DNA of 64,000 nt from Propionibacteriaceae bacterium (GCA_009782785.1 WRIJ01000002.1:62001-126000); one strand, 5' to 3'; positions 16,331-26,391 are shown, counted from the stretch's first letter. Notes: generated by a model from the letters alone, not told the origin. Translations and numbers: made by a program.

Positions 16331-17232
16331 TGAACCGCGCATACCGCTTCATTAAGGCCAGGGATGGTGTCATGTTTGGCATCTTCCTGGCCTGCGCGGT
16401 ATTTTCGGTGCTGGCGTTGGGGTGCATTTGCGTGTTCCTCTTCGCCAGCGCCACCCCTTTTATCGCCAAAGTTGGTTTAGCGAACTTCTTTGGCACCAAC
16501 TGGAACCTCAACGAGAATTCTTACGGAATCCTCTCCATGATTGTTGCCTCACTGTATGTGACCGCGCTATCCACAGTGCTTGGGGTCACCATCGGGCTCT
16601 TCACCTCACTGAGCCTCTACAAATTCACCCCGAAGAGGTTTGTTCCCTCCATCCAGCAGATGATCAACCTGTTGGCGGGAATCCCCTCAGTTATCTTCGG
16701 GCTCTTCGGTTTAATCATCATCGTTCCCTTCCTTCGCGACAACGTGTCCCCCACCGGTATTGGGTACGGGATTTTGGCCGCCAGCCTCGTTTTGGCCATT
16801 ATGATCCTTCCCACCATCGTCAGTGTCTCTCTGGACGCCCTCAACTCTGTCCCGCGCAACTATCACGAGGGGGCCCTGGCGCTGGGAGCAACCCAGGAAC
16901 AAAGCGTGTTCTCAGTGATGCTCCCTGCCGCTAAGTCCGGGATCTTTGCAGCCGTGGTTCTCGCTATCGGGCGAGCCATCGGTGAAACCATGGCCGTCAT
17001 CATGGTGATTGGTGGCTCCCCGGTGATGCCCACCGGCCTCTTCCAGTCCGTACGCACCCTCACGGCCAACATAGCCATGGGGGCACTCGAACTCTCCGGC
17101 GACCACAAAACAGCACTCGTAGCCTCCGGGTTGGTGTTGTTCTTCTTTGTGCTCGTACTCAACATTTGCTTTTCGTTGTTGAAGGGGGGTGCCTTGCGTG
17201 AGAAACCAAGCCCACAACCGGCAAGTACGTAA
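16330..17232 (+). CDS. pstC: Phosphate ABC transporter permease PstC
   Basis: About 300 residues with six membrane segments and the inner-membrane ABC permease (EAA) loop, LNSVPRNYHEGALALGATQEQSV split over residues 175-200, which contacts the ATPase. The first segment region (MFGIFLACAVFSVLALGCI) and the FFGTNWN periplasmic motif are typical of PstC. The start is either the GTG at 16327 or the ATG at 16330, both overlapping the pstS stop. It pairs with PstA to form the phosphate channel. Confidence 0.94.
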   Translation: MNRAYRFIKARDGVMFGIFLACAVFSVLALGCICVFLFASATPFIAKVGLANFFGTNWNLNENSYGILSMIVASLYVTALSTVLGVTIGLFTSLSLYKFTPKRFVPSIQQMINLLAGIPSVIFGLFGLIIIVPFLRDNVSPTGIGYGILAASLVLAIMILPTIVSVSLDALNSVPRNYHEGALALGATQEQSVFSVMLPAAKSGIFAAVVLAIGRAIGETMAVIMVIGGSPVMPTGLFQSVRTLTANIAMGALELSGDHKTALVASGLVLFFFVLVLNICFSLLKGGALREKPSPQPAST

Positions 17233-18052
17233 ATTCTTTGCCCTGAAACTGCTAGCCCAGCTGGCCCTAGTGATCACCCTTGGCGTCCTCGTCACCGTTA
17301 TTGTTTTCATTCTCATTCGCGGGTTGCCGTACGTGAATGCCCACCTCCTGTTCGATCCCTATGATTCCAAGAGCCCCACCATCGGGCCGGCATTGGTAGG
17401 TTCGCTCTATCTCATCATCATCTCGCTAGCTATCTCAGCCCCCATCGGTATCGGCAGCGCAATCTTCCTCACTGAATATACGAAAACGAAGTCCCGCCTG
17501 ATCCAGGTGATTCGTGTGGCTGTGGAAACACTCGCTGGTATTCCTTCGATTGTGTATGGCATCTTCGGGTATTTGATCTTCGTCGTCGCACTCCAGATGA
17601 AGTATTCACTCATCGGGGGTGGGATCACCTTGGCTATCATGATCCTTCCTGTGATCGTACGCTCCACTGAAGAGAGCCTGCTTGCCGTACCTAACCCCCT
17701 GCGCGAGGGAAGTTTCGCTCTCGGATCCTCCAAGGTACGCACCATTTTCTCGGTGGTTCTTCCCTGCGCAGCCAGTGGGATCGTCACTTCACTGATCCTG
17801 GCCATTGGTCGTGTTATGTCGGAGAGTGCTGTGCTGATTTTGACGATCGGCATGGTGGTCGACAAGATGCCCGACTCTCTCAGTTCGCCTGGAACCTCCC
17901 TGGCCCTCAACGTTTATTACTTCGGTTCCCATGGATACCCCCAACAAGCGGCAGCCACCGGCGTTGTCTTGCTGGTGTTGGTCATGGGGATCAACATCAT
18001 TGCCACTGTCTTAGGTAAGACCTTCGGGAAAGGTGAACTCGCCCATGGATGA
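17198..18052 (+). CDS. pstA: Phosphate ABC transporter permease PstA
   Basis: 284 residues with six membrane segments. The EAA loop reads [20 protein letters not shown], and the preceding [19 protein letters not shown] is the conserved Pst permease stretch. I chose the GTG at 17198 because GAAGGGGGG lies directly before it at the right distance; the GTG at 17189 lies inside that ribosome site. The gene overlaps the end of pstC by 35 nt and the start of pstB by 8 nt. It is the second channel subunit of the high-affinity phosphate importer. Confidence 0.93.
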   Translation: MRNQAHNRQVRKFFALKLLAQLALVITLGVLVTVIVFILIRGLPYVNAHLLFDPYDSKSPTIGPALVGSLYLIIISLAISAPIGIGSAIFLTEYTKTKSRLIQVIRVAVETLAGIPSIVYGIFGYLIFVVALQMKYSLIGGGITLAIMILPVIVRSTEESLLAVPNPLREGSFALGSSKVRTIFSVVLPCAASGIVTSLILAIGRVMSESAVLILTIGMVVDKMPDSLSSPGTSLALNVYYFGSHGYPQQAAATGVVLLVLVMGINIIATVLGKTFGKGELAHG

Positions 18053-18806
18053 GAAATTCGACATCTCAGTCAAAAACTGTGACCTCTACTATGGGGATTT
18101 CCAAGCTCTGAAAGATGTCTCCATTGAGATCGAACAATACGAGGTGACTGCTTTCATCGGTCCCTCCGGTTGTGGGAAATCGACGTTCATTAAAACCTTC
18201 AATCGAATGAATGATCTGATTGAAGACTGTCGGATCACCGGTGAGATCCTCATCGGTGGACAAGATATCTACGCTAAGGGAACCGATGTGACCCTGCTGC
18301 GGAAAAACATCGGCATGGTGTTCCAGAAACCCAATCCATTCCCCATGAGCATCTACGACAATATTGCTTTCGCGCCTCGTACCTTCGGCATCAAGAAGAA
18401 ACACGAGCTCGATGACATTGTGGAAGGTTCACTGAAACGAGCTGGACTGTGGGAGGAAGCCAAGGATCGCTTGCGCAGAAACGCCATGGGGTTATCCGGT
18501 GGACAACAACAGCGTTTGTGTATTGCTCGCGCGCTGGCTGCCGAACCGAAGATCCTGCTCATGGATGAACCCACCAGCGCCCTCGATCCGATCTCGACCG
18601 GTAAAATCGAGGAACTCATCAACGAGCTCAAAACTGAATACACTATTGTGATTGTCAGCCACAACATGCAGCAGGCCACACGAATCTCCGACAAAACAGC
18701 ATTCTTCCTGCTCGGCGAAATCATTGAATACGGTCGTACCGAAACGATCTTCTCCACCCCACAGGATCAACGCACAGAAAACTACATCACCGGTCGCTTC
18801 GGATAA
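18045..18806 (+). CDS. pstB: Phosphate ABC transporter ATPase PstB
   Basis: 253 residues, the usual PstB length. Walker A is GPSGCGKST, the Q-loop lies in [17 protein letters not shown] (the PNPFP stretch is typical of PstB), the ABC signature is LSGGQQQRL, and Walker B is [12 protein letters not shown] followed by the switch His in [10 protein letters not shown]. It hydrolyses ATP to drive PstCA. The ATG at 18045 was preferred over the GTG at 18033 because GGGAAAGG is about 11-12 nt upstream of it and overlaps the GTG. The gene is followed 14 nt later by phoU. Confidence 0.96.
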   Translation: MDEKFDISVKNCDLYYGDFQALKDVSIEIEQYEVTAFIGPSGCGKSTFIKTFNRMNDLIEDCRITGEILIGGQDIYAKGTDVTLLRKNIGMVFQKPNPFPMSIYDNIAFAPRTFGIKKKHELDDIVEGSLKRAGLWEEAKDRLRRNAMGLSGGQQQRLCIARALAAEPKILLMDEPTSALDPISTGKIEELINELKTEYTIVIVSHNMQQATRISDKTAFFLLGEIIEYGRTETIFSTPQDQRTENYITGRFG

Positions 18807-18820
18807 CCAGGGAAGGAACC

Positions 18821-19477
18821 ATGTCTATACGCGCACGCTACGAAATCGAATTAAAGTCTGTTTTCGACAATCTTGTCTTGATGTGTCGCCATATTGAGGC
18901 TGCTATTGAGAAATCTGTCCAAGCACTCGTGGAACGCGATTTCGAGCTCGCCCATGAGGTACGCGACGATCATAAGATCATTTCCCAAATGGAGCGAGAA
19001 ATCGAGCAGGCCTGTTTGCGCATTCTGCTCATGGAGCACCCTGTGGCCAGTGATTTCCATGAAGTTTCTGCAGCGCTCAAAATGATCACCGACCTGGAAC
19101 GCATCGGTGACCAAGCATGGAATATTGCTGAGATCACCACCCAGTTCTCCAACAAGAAATACATGAAGAAACTCGACCATATCCCCGAGATGGCCGTGAT
19201 CGTGATTCAGATGGTCAAAGATGGTGTCCATGCGTACGTCAATCGTGACTTGGAACTGGCTCGCTCCTTGGAGAAAACAGACGACAAGGTTGATGATCTC
19301 TTCCAGATGGTCATGACTGATTTGACAGAGCTCATTCAAGAAAAACCCGATCAAGCAGAGAGAGCGATCATGCTCATGATGGTCACCAAGTATCTGGAAC
19401 GAATCGGTGATCACGCTGTGAATATTGGTCAATGGGTCGAATATGCTCTGACAGGCAACCGTCTAGAAATAGAGTAG
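18821..19477 (+). CDS. phoU: Phosphate signalling protein PhoU
   Basis: 218 residues, all helical, with the two PhoU three-helix repeats. The paired metal-site motifs are ALKMITDLERIGDQAWNIAE at about residues 86-105 and TKYLERIGDHAVNIGQWVEY near the C-terminus. PhoU links the Pst transporter to the PhoR kinase and holds the regulon off when phosphate is plentiful. The ribosome site AAGGA lies 5 nt before the ATG. It stands between pstB and the two-component genes, the common order in Gram-positive pst-pho clusters. Confidence 0.95.
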   Translation: MSIRARYEIELKSVFDNLVLMCRHIEAAIEKSVQALVERDFELAHEVRDDHKIISQMEREIEQACLRILLMEHPVASDFHEVSAALKMITDLERIGDQAWNIAEITTQFSNKKYMKKLDHIPEMAVIVIQMVKDGVHAYVNRDLELARSLEKTDDKVDDLFQMVMTDLTELIQEKPDQAERAIMLMMVTKYLERIGDHAVNIGQWVEYALTGNRLEIE

Positions 19478-19481
19478 GGAT

Positions 19482-20156
19482 ATGAAACCAAAGATCTGGG
19501 CAGTCGAGGATGATACATCCATCCAAGAGCTCTATCTCTATGCCCTGGAGAATGAGTTTCACTGTCGCTGTTTCGAAGAAGGCTCCTCGCTGATGGAAGC
19601 CCTCAGTGAGTCCCAGCCTGATCTGATCCTGCTCGACATCATGTTGCCTGGTGAGGATGGTTTTTCCTTGTTGACTCGCCTCAAAAAGAAGCAGTCAACT
19701 AGCCATATTCCAGTCATCATGGTATCCGCCAAAGGTGAGGAAGTTTCCAAAGTGAAAGGGCTCACTTTGGGAGCCGATGACTATCTAGCGAAACCATTCG
19801 GTGTACTAGAACTCATCGCCAGAATCAAAGCCAACCTGCGCAAGACCACCAAAGTGACTGTTGATCACCAGGACTACAAAGACATTAACATTGACTACGC
19901 GAAACATCGGGTCACGATCAATGGTGTTGCGGTCAAAACCACTCTCAAGGAGTACGACCTTCTCTGCTTGCTTGTTGACAATGCGGACACGGTTGTCGAG
20001 CGGGAGACTATCTTCCTCGATGTGTGGGGCAGCTCCTTCATGGGTGAGACCCGTACCCTGGACTATCACATCAAGGAACTACGCAAGAAACTGAGTGATG
20101 CTGGTAGCGAGGCAGAGATTCAAACAGTGCGAGGAGTGGGGTTCATGCTGACATGA
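19482..20156 (+). CDS. OmpR/PhoB-type response regulator of the pst cluster
   Basis: 224 residues. The receiver domain has the acidic pair in AVEDDTS, the phosphorylated Asp at D52 (LLDIMLPGEDG), and the conserved Lys in YLAKPFG. The C-terminal winged helix (about residues 130-224) ends in RTLDYHIKELRKKL and TVRGVGFML. It should bind PHO-type boxes and activate pstS under phosphate limitation. It starts 4 nt after phoU and overlaps the kinase gene by 4 nt. By position it is PhoB/PhoP/RegX3-like; the exact name cannot be fixed from sequence alone. Confidence 0.93.
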   Translation: MKPKIWAVEDDTSIQELYLYALENEFHCRCFEEGSSLMEALSESQPDLILLDIMLPGEDGFSLLTRLKKKQSTSHIPVIMVSAKGEEVSKVKGLTLGADDYLAKPFGVLELIARIKANLRKTTKVTVDHQDYKDINIDYAKHRVTINGVAVKTTLKEYDLLCLLVDNADTVVERETIFLDVWGSSFMGETRTLDYHIKELRKKLSDAGSEAEIQTVRGVGFMLT

Positions 20157-21832
20157 AGAAACGACTCTTTTTATGGACGATGCTCATCATTATTCTGGGA
20201 CTGCTCGCCTTCCTGGGGGCATCAGTATTCATCACCTCGAAAAACAATCTCGCCATCGCCGAAGACACTGTCATTGAGGTGACAGGTATCTACTCAGGAC
20301 TCTATGACCCGGATGTGGACCTGGATACTTTCGTTTCCACGGCCCGGGACACCAGGATCACTGTGGTTTCCTCAACTGGTCGCGTTCTGGCTGACAGTCG
20401 CCCTATTGATCTGGATGGGTTAGACAACCATCTGGATCGCCCAGAGATCCAAGCCGCCCTCGCAGGAACTCCGACAACCTCTGTACGTCACTCGGCATCC
20501 CTGGGTGTGGACTACATCTACTACGCACTCAAAGTCGACAGCGGTGACGACTATGTTTTCATTCGTGCTGCCGTACCTGTGGCAAAAATCGACTCCTATC
20601 TCAGCAAGTCACTACCCCTGTTCATCATTTTGGTTGTTGGAATTGCGGTGTTGTGCGTACTGTTTGTTCGCACCATGATTGCTCGCATCACTCGACCCTT
20701 CCTTGGCGTGGAAACCAAGCTTCGCCACCTCTCCCACGGGGATTATATTCACGAACCCATCGAGGACAGTTACGAGGAGATTGAGGCCATCATCCAGGGC
20801 ATCGATGAGGTGTCTGAGGTTCTCTCATCTAGTTTCACTGATCTCAGCGATGAGAAAGCCAAACTCGACTATGTTCTGTCCAATATTGCTGATGCGATCT
20901 TTGTTGTTGATGAAAACCTGAGTATCACCCTGATCAACTCTGCTGCCTTGAGCATCTTCGAGACCACTGATGAGATCGTGGACAAGAATGTGAATTACCT
21001 CACTGGGGAGAAACCCCTCGTCGAGATGGTGACTGGTGCGGTTGAACACCAGGAGGATTCCCTGTTCGAACTGAGTCTTGAGGGGCGTATCTTCCTGACT
21101 GCTGTCAAAAGGTTGCCGCTCAACTCTTTGACCATGGTCGTACTGAGCGATGTGACCGAGAACCGCGAAAACGCCAAGAGACGCGAGGAACTGTTTGCCA
21201 ATGCCTCCCATGAACTCAAGACACCGATGACCGCGATCAAGGGTTTCACTGAGTTAGCTGTGCTCAACAATGGCGATCCTGGGTTGACGAAATACTTGGA
21301 GGGGATCACTCGTGAAACTGATCGGATGCTGTCATTGATTGGTGACATTCTCAAACTCTCCGAATTGGAAACCAATCCCGAGGTCAGTGCAGTCGAAACA
21401 TCACTGGCTGGTGTGGTCGAGGAGGTACGCCAAACCCTGGCATCAACCCTGGAAGAGAAAACTGTGACAGTAACCATCGAGGGGGACGCACGGGTTTCGG
21501 CGGACCCCACCCACCTCTACGAATTGGTGAAAAACATCATTGAAAATGCCGTGATCTACAACCAGGATGGTGGTGAAGTGGAGGTGACGATTGTTGCTGA
21601 CAAGGAGCCACGGATGGTGGTCATCGACAGTGGTATCGGCATCTCCCCCGAGGAACAGTCACGTATCTTCGAGCGTTTCTATCGGGTTGAAAAGAGCCGC
21701 TCCAGTCGAGGTGGAGGAACTGGGTTAGGTCTAGCAATCATCAAACACATTTGTGCCCTCTACGGCTGGCAGGTCTCACTGAAGAGCAAACTCGGGGTGG
21801 GCACTCAGATTGATGTGGTGTTCGGTTCCTAA
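20153..21832 (+). CDS. phoR: Sensor histidine kinase, PhoR type
   Basis: 559 residues. One membrane helix lies at about residues 5-28 and another at about 160-180, enclosing an extracytoplasmic domain of about 130 residues. HAMP follows, then a PAS-like domain (about 235-330), HisKA with NASHELKTP (H353), and HATPase_c with NIIENAVIY (N box), VIDSGIGI (G1) and GGGTGLGLAIIKHI (G2). It phosphorylates the adjacent response regulator when phosphate is scarce. The large extracytoplasmic domain resembles the low-GC Gram-positive PhoR type. Only 67 nt of plain sequence follow before the convergent gene. Confidence 0.93.
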   Translation: MKKRLFLWTMLIIILGLLAFLGASVFITSKNNLAIAEDTVIEVTGIYSGLYDPDVDLDTFVSTARDTRITVVSSTGRVLADSRPIDLDGLDNHLDRPEIQAALAGTPTTSVRHSASLGVDYIYYALKVDSGDDYVFIRAAVPVAKIDSYLSKSLPLFIILVVGIAVLCVLFVRTMIARITRPFLGVETKLRHLSHGDYIHEPIEDSYEEIEAIIQGIDEVSEVLSSSFTDLSDEKAKLDYVLSNIADAIFVVDENLSITLINSAALSIFETTDEIVDKNVNYLTGEKPLVEMVTGAVEHQEDSLFELSLEGRIFLTAVKRLPLNSLTMVVLSDVTENRENAKRREELFANASHELKTPMTAIKGFTELAVLNNGDPGLTKYLEGITRETDRMLSLIGDILKLSELETNPEVSAVETSLAGVVEEVRQTLASTLEEKTVTVTIEGDARVSADPTHLYELVKNIIENAVIYNQDGGEVEVTIVADKEPRMVVIDSGIGISPEEQSRIFERFYRVEKSRSSRGGGTGLGLAIIKHICALYGWQVSLKSKLGVGTQIDVVFGS

Positions 21833-21899
21833 AACCAGAACAGAGCAAAACTGTTTACCGCAAGACAACAACAATGGGAAGAGCAAGCCCATGAGTCCT

Positions 21900-22289
21900 C
21901 TATGGCTGAGGATGCACATCAATGCCACGGGTATGTTCAGTTATACGGTGCGTGATCCGGAAAAGATAATAAAACACAAAGGGTGTCCAGGCGACCAGAA
22001 ATGGGAGAGATATTTCCCAAGCTAAGTATCCAAGCACAACCAGGATGAGGATTCCAAGAAGGTGGAGAGGCCATGTGCGGGTGGTGGACAGGACAATGAG
22101 AACACCGAAGACGGCAAAACCCGCCAGTGAACCCAAGTAGAACGCAATGTCCGAAGGGCCTCTTAGGCCTTGGGCATGAAAATAGGGCAGTTCAGTGAAT
22201 ACTGATGGGATAACGAACCCTGCCATGAGTAGCACGATTCCTAGACCAATAACGATGAGTGTGATGTGTCGTGCGCGTACCTCTGTCAT
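21900..22289 (-). CDS. Small four-helix membrane protein of unknown function
   Basis: 129 residues with four hydrophobic segments (about residues 8-28, 45-65, 73-92 and 95-113) and a basic/His-containing tail. Its ATG at 22289 overlaps the stop of the PstS-like gene (ATGA), so the two are coupled. No family is recognised. Its link to a phosphate-binding-type protein suggests a membrane partner for that protein. A longer reading of the frame from 22307 would run into the upstream gene and is not supported by a ribosome site. Confidence 0.65.
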   Translation of the reverse strand: MTEVRARHITLIVIGLGIVLLMAGFVIPSVFTELPYFHAQGLRGPSDIAFYLGSLAGFAVFGVLIVLSTTRTWPLHLLGILILVVLGYLAWEISLPFLVAWTPFVFYYLFRITHRITEHTRGIDVHPQP

Positions 22290-23293
22290 GAGTTCACCAC
22301 CGGGCAATAACCTGCTTGTTTGATCACAGCTTGTCCTGTGTCGGTAACCAGGAAGTCTCTGAGTTTTCGTGCTGGTGAATCCTTGGGTTCATCTGCTCTC
22401 ATCACCGCCAGATACTCGGTGGTGAATGGATAAGCTCCGCTGACCAGATTGTCATCAGTGGGCGCAACACCACCCACCTTGATGACCTTGATATTGGCAT
22501 TCTTGTAAAGATAATTCAGGTAATAATGGTAGCTGTAGCCAATACTTGCTGGGCCGTTGTCATATTCAGCAATGCCATCAACGAGTTGACTCATTTCCCC
22601 TCGAATATAGGCTCTGCGTGGTGCCACCATCTTTCGCCCAGCCATCACTTTTTCCTCCATTGCAGTTTGGCTCCCAGAATTCTCATTGCGCTGATAGGCG
22701 AGGATCTTTCGATTTTCTCCACCAACTTGGCGCCAATTGGTGATCTTGCCTGAATAGATGCCTTGTATTTGTTTAATGGTGAGGGAATCAATGGGGTTGT
22801 CTTTGTGCGTGATGAAGACAAAACCATCAAGAGCAATGGGTGTGAGATCGAGTTCCACTTGCTGTTTCTGAGCGTACGCCAACTCGTCTTGCGATGGTGG
22901 GGTCACAAAAATGAGACTCACCAGATGGGATCCGTATTCGGATTTTTCACGATTAATCAGTTGAAGATATGAGGCATGGGTCTTGTCATGTTGAACAATT
23001 GGGTTTCCATGAATTTGACCAGCGTTGTATTCATAGAACTGTCGAAACAATTCCGCAGTAATAGGGATTGTTGCTGTTGATCCGTTAATGATGTCCATCT
23101 GGTCTTCTAAGATGATGGGTTCGTCAACAAGCCGTTGCCAGTTATTTGGTCGATTCTCTAGCAGATGGTCGTTGTCAGTTTGATCCCAGGTACCAGTTGG
23201 GATGGCTGTTATGAGGTTGTAGACGATGAGCCCGCTCAACATCAAGGCAATGGCGATGATGATACTCCCCAGTACGGTGACAAGTTTCTTCAT
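22286..23293 (-). CDS. Membrane-anchored PstS-like substrate-binding protein
   Basis: 335 residues. An N-terminal hydrophobic helix (LVTVLGSIIIAIALMLSGLIV) has no lipobox Cys, so the protein is probably tethered by the helix. The rest has PstS motifs in the normal order: IINGSTATIPI (about 70), ALDGFVFITHKDNPIDSLTI, IQGIYSGKITNWRQVGG, then RNENSGSQTAMEE in place of the usual GSGT phosphate loop, and SIGYSYHYYL. It resembles stand-alone PstS-like proteins found near pst genes. Ligand binding may differ because the loop is NSGSQ. It is convergent with phoR and starts with a good GGAGA ribosome site. Confidence 0.8.
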   Translation of the reverse strand: MKKLVTVLGSIIIAIALMLSGLIVYNLITAIPTGTWDQTDNDHLLENRPNNWQRLVDEPIILEDQMDIINGSTATIPITAELFRQFYEYNAGQIHGNPIVQHDKTHASYLQLINREKSEYGSHLVSLIFVTPPSQDELAYAQKQQVELDLTPIALDGFVFITHKDNPIDSLTIKQIQGIYSGKITNWRQVGGENRKILAYQRNENSGSQTAMEEKVMAGRKMVAPRRAYIRGEMSQLVDGIAEYDNGPASIGYSYHYYLNYLYKNANIKVIKVGGVAPTDDNLVSGAYPFTTEYLAVMRADEPKDSPARKLRDFLVTDTGQAVIKQAGYCPVVNS

Positions 23294-23456
23294 GGTTCTC
23301 CCCTCTCCGACATGAATTGTATCGGATTATCAGTCGAACCAAGCAAGGTTATGAACCTGCGACTGTTGGCGGGCCCCCAGTCACTGTCGGGTTGACAGGA
23401 AACCAGCTCATGACCAGTATCGGGTCCTCCACCCCGTCATCGCGCTCCGCAGCCCC

Positions 23457-23486
23457 GTCATTCTGCGCGAAGTCGCAGAATCCAGA
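23457..23486. repeat. Half REP-like element
   Basis: A single left arm of the window-wide repeat: ATTCTGCG, CGAAGT loop side, CGCAGAAT, then CCAGA. The matching right arm is not next to it; a complete right arm appears at about 23705-23743 on the other side of the tRNA. Confidence 0.8.
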
Positions 23487-23522
23487 ATCCACACTAGTCC
23501 TCGAATGTAGTAGACTCCATTG

Positions 23523-23546
23523 TGCTCACACCAATCAGTGTGAGCA
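23523..23546. terminator. Perfect 9-bp hairpin just before tRNA-Pro
   Basis: TGCTCACAC (23523-23531), loop CAATCA, GTGTGAGCA (23538-23546). No T-run follows, so it may be a weak terminator, a processing site or part of the surrounding palindromic structure. Confidence 0.4.
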
Positions 23547-23550
23547 GTCA

Positions 23551-23624
<74 letters not shown>

Positions 23625-23670
23625 CAGTGACTGGGGGCCCGCCAACAGTCGCAGGTTCGAATCCTGCGGA
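23625..23670 (+). pseudogene. Degenerate 3' copy of tRNA-Pro
   Basis: After the tRNA, GACTGGGGG recurs, followed 11 nt later by TCGCAGGTTCGAATCCTGC. This is the anticodon region and an intact T-arm of the same tRNA with the variable region replaced. Such partial tRNA copies are typical of att-type junctions left by integration and excision. The T-arm runs directly into a REP-like left arm. Confidence 0.6.
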
Positions 23671-23743
23671 GCGGAGCGACTCGCAGAATCAACACATATT
23701 CGACTGTGGATTCTGGATTCTGCGACTTCGCGCAGAAAGACGG
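23663..23743. repeat. REP-like paired hairpin element
   Basis: Left arm with the long form of the loop (CGGAGCGGAGCGACTCGCAG), a spacer with ATTCGACTGTGG, and the standard right arm ending AAAGACGG. It follows the degenerate tRNA copy. Confidence 0.8.
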
Positions 23744-23772
23744 GTGGTGGATGGTGCAGACTGACGGGAGTC

Positions 23773-24195
23773 CTAGGCCCAGGACCACGTACCGCCAAAG
23801 GCACCGATTTCGAAGTGGAGTTTGGCTATACCGAGGTCGACGCCGGTATAACCGGTGTAGGAGCCACCGCGGTGGGCGGAGACTTGGTTTCCATCGAGGG
23901 TGAAGAAGAACTTCTGCTGATGGCGGGCACTGGGAGCCAAGGCCACCATTTCTAGTCCGCTCATAAACCAGTCGGGCATCGGGGCACCATCGCCGCCTTG
24001 AGCGAATCTTTCGATGGGGCGTACCTGGTGAGGTTTGCCCTGGGTTTCGCCGTACCCTAAAGCAATGACGAGAGCCAGATCCTCATCCTCGTTGAGTTGG
24101 GTACGAACCTGTGCGGGAATCACCCGATCGAGGTATCTCCGCACAGAATGGCGCGCGTCAATGGCGCTCCTCAGTTCAGCATTATCCATCATCAC
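23773..24195 (-). pseudogene. Nitroreductase-family protein with internal deletion
   Basis: 140 residues in one open frame. Residues 5-35 have the nitroreductase start (AIDARHSVRRYLDRVIPAQV, FMN-binding Arg/Ser). The next residues jump to LALVIALGYGETQGKPHQVR, which belongs to the last third of the family, and the end (GSYTGYTGVDLGIAKLHFEIG and GGTW) is the normal C-terminus. Family members run to about 200-240 residues, so roughly 70-100 central residues, including much of the dimer and FMN contact region, are missing without a frameshift. It is probably non-functional as a flavoenzyme. It starts GTG or ATG at 24195-24189. Confidence 0.65.
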
Positions 24196-24237
24196 ACTAT
24201 CTTGACGAACGTTGGTGGGGCCTCCGTTTGGGAGCTG

Positions 24238-24957
24238 CTACTGCCCAGGTGTGCCAGGGTACGGCTGGGTTGTTCCCGGATACTGCCCAGGGGTACCAGG
24301 GTATTGCTGTGGAGCTGCAGGGTATTGCTGAGGTGATGCAGGGTATTGTGGCGAAACTGCAGGATATTGTTGCGCCCCAGGATACTGTTGCGCAGAGCCC
24401 GGATAGGACGGTCCACCTATCGCCTGTGCCTGTTGCTTCATGGTGTTTGCACCAAAGATGAAAGGCCAAGGAAGCAGAAAACCACCGATTGCCGACACAG
24501 TACTGGTGCCCTGAACGAAGGCGATGGCCAAACTAATCACCGGGATAATGCACACTGCAATGCCGAGCGGAAACAGAAAGTCACCTTTGTGAATATCTGC
24601 TGCATTTTTGATCCCCATGATGCCGACCACTACCAAGACTGCAGCTGCGATGAAAGCAAAAATTGCGGCGAAGTAGTCGAACCCATCAGCGTATCTACCG
24701 TACTCTACAACAAGAGCAAGAAGATCAATACCCAAGATGGTGTAAATGCCGGCGCCAACCAGCATGAGAATCGACCCCACGAATACCATCATGTTTTTCT
24801 GTGGCGCGGAGGCTGAAGTTATTGTATAACCCCCCGGATATCCAGGTTGCATAGGCATGGGTGTCATGGGTTGACTGGGATAGGGCCCCGCTTGTGGCGT
24901 GGGAAGACTGGGGGAAGGATTGTATGGATTGTCCCCCGTGGGGTAGTTGTAGGACAT
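24238..24957 (-). CDS. Membrane protein with Pro/Tyr/Gln-rich ends
   Basis: 239 residues. Residues 1-50 are Pro/Tyr/Gly rich (NPYNPSPSLPTPQAG). Four hydrophobic segments follow at about 57-80, 92-115, 125-150 and 158-172. Residues about 180-239 are a repeat of a short unit such as QQYPG, PQYPA or QYPGT, about ten copies. The repetitive tail is encoded by a visibly repetitive DNA stretch at 24240-24400. Actinobacteria often have membrane proteins with such proline-rich tails, which may bind other cell-surface or division proteins. Function unknown. The start has AGGAG 5 nt upstream. Confidence 0.75.
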   Translation of the reverse strand: MSYNYPTGDNPYNPSPSLPTPQAGPYPSQPMTPMPMQPGYPGGYTITSASAPQKNMMVFVGSILMLVGAGIYTILGIDLLALVVEYGRYADGFDYFAAIFAFIAAAVLVVVGIMGIKNAADIHKGDFLFPLGIAVCIIPVISLAIAFVQGTSTVSAIGGFLLPWPFIFGANTMKQQAQAIGGPSYPGSAQQYPGAQQYPAVSPQYPASPQQYPAAPQQYPGTPGQYPGTTQPYPGTPGQ

Positions 24958-25083
24958 ATTGCTCCTGCCTTCGCTGTACGCTCAGCCGTGGCACTCTTAG
25001 CGAGTACCACACGTTCTATTATCCTCCACAATGACACTGATCACACCCCCTGTCCACAATGCCATACTGCAACTGTGGTGGCC

Positions 25084-26391
25084 CTAAGTTCGCTTCTTGC
25101 GGGGTTTGACACTGAGATGGATGGGCGTACCTACGAAACCGATTTCTTCGCGCAGACGGCGTTCAATGAAGCGTACGTACGGCTGATCGAGATCACCGGT
25201 GGTGAACAGGATGAAGGTGGGTGGGCAAGCCTGTGGTTGGGTGCCGAACAGGATTCGTGGCTGTTTTCCACTGCGGACAGGATGGGGATGGGCAGCGACA
25301 GTCACCCCGAGCAGGGCATTGAGCCGGCCCGTGGACACACGGGTTTCCCAACCCTCGAGGGCTGTTTCAATGGAGCGGGTGAGCTTTGAGGTATTTCGCC
25401 CGGTCAGAGCAGAGATATTCACTGATGGCGCCCAAGCAACGTGGGGAAGGTCGCGTTCGATTTCACGATCAAGGTAGCGTCGACGTTCCTCATCGATCAG
25501 ATCCCACTTGTTGAAGACCACAACCATGGCCCGCCCGGCTTCTTCAACCATGGATAAGATGCGCAGATCTTGTTCCGTGACAGGCTCGGAGCAGTCGATG
25601 ACCACGAGGCAGACCTCGGCTCTTTCAATAGCGGTTTGGGTACGCAACCAGGCGTAGTATTCATGACCGGAGGATTCTTTCACCCTGCGACGTATTCCGG
25701 CCGTGTCCACCATGTGATAGACCTGATCACCAATGGTGACGATCTCATCAACAGGGTCCACCGTTGTTCCTGCCACATTGTCTACCACGGAGCGTTGCTC
25801 GCCGCACAGCTGATTGAGCAGCGACGATTTGCCCACATTGGGTTTGCCGACAATGGCCACGCGACGAGGGCCGTCCTCCTCTTCTGGTATCGCCTGGGCT
25901 TCAGGCAGGGCCTCCACCACAGCATCCAGAAGGTCACCGGAGCCACGCCCGTGGAGAGCGGACACTACGTGGGGCTCCCCCAGTCCGAGATTCCACATCG
26001 CGGTTGCTTCAGCCTCTAATCGAACATCATCAACCTTGTTGGCCGCCAAAATCACCGGTTTCTTCGATTTGCGTAGGACCCGGACCACTGCCTCATCTTC
26101 ATGGGTGTAACCGGTGGTCACATCGGCAACAAACACCACCACATCAGCCAAACCGATCGCAATCTCGGCCTGCTCAGCGATCTGCATGGCCATCCCTTTG
26201 GCATCAGGCAACCATCCACCTGTGTCGATCACCACAAATTCTCGACCATTCCATTCGGCATCATAGCTCACCCGATCCCTGGTCACCCCTGGAACATCCT
26301 GAACCACCGCTTCACGCCGACCCAGAACACGGTTCACCAGGGTCGATTTGCCCACATTAGGCCGACCCACCACAGCAACAATAGGTTTCAT
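25084..26391 (-). CDS. der: Ribosome assembly GTPase Der (EngA)
   Basis: 435 residues with two consecutive GTPase domains and a C-terminal KH-like domain. G1 motifs are GRPNVGKST (residues about 8-16) and GKPNVGKSS (about 182-190). G3 is DTGG in the first and DTAG in the second; G4 is NKVD and NKWD. The KH-like end includes [17 protein letters not shown]. Der acts in maturation of the 50S ribosomal subunit. It is the last gene of a cmk-der pair, starting 63 nt after cmk with a GGAGG ribosome site. The order tyrA-cmk-der is common in Actinobacteria. Confidence 0.97.
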   Translation of the reverse strand: MKPIVAVVGRPNVGKSTLVNRVLGRREAVVQDVPGVTRDRVSYDAEWNGREFVVIDTGGWLPDAKGMAMQIAEQAEIAIGLADVVVFVADVTTGYTHEDEAVVRVLRKSKKPVILAANKVDDVRLEAEATAMWNLGLGEPHVVSALHGRGSGDLLDAVVEALPEAQAIPEEEDGPRRVAIVGKPNVGKSSLLNQLCGEQRSVVDNVAGTTVDPVDEIVTIGDQVYHMVDTAGIRRRVKESSGHEYYAWLRTQTAIERAEVCLVVIDCSEPVTEQDLRILSMVEEAGRAMVVVFNKWDLIDEERRRYLDREIERDLPHVAWAPSVNISALTGRNTSKLTRSIETALEGWETRVSTGRLNALLGVTVAAHPHPVRSGKQPRILFGTQPQACPPTFILFTTGDLDQPYVRFIERRLREEIGFVGTPIHLSVKPRKKRT

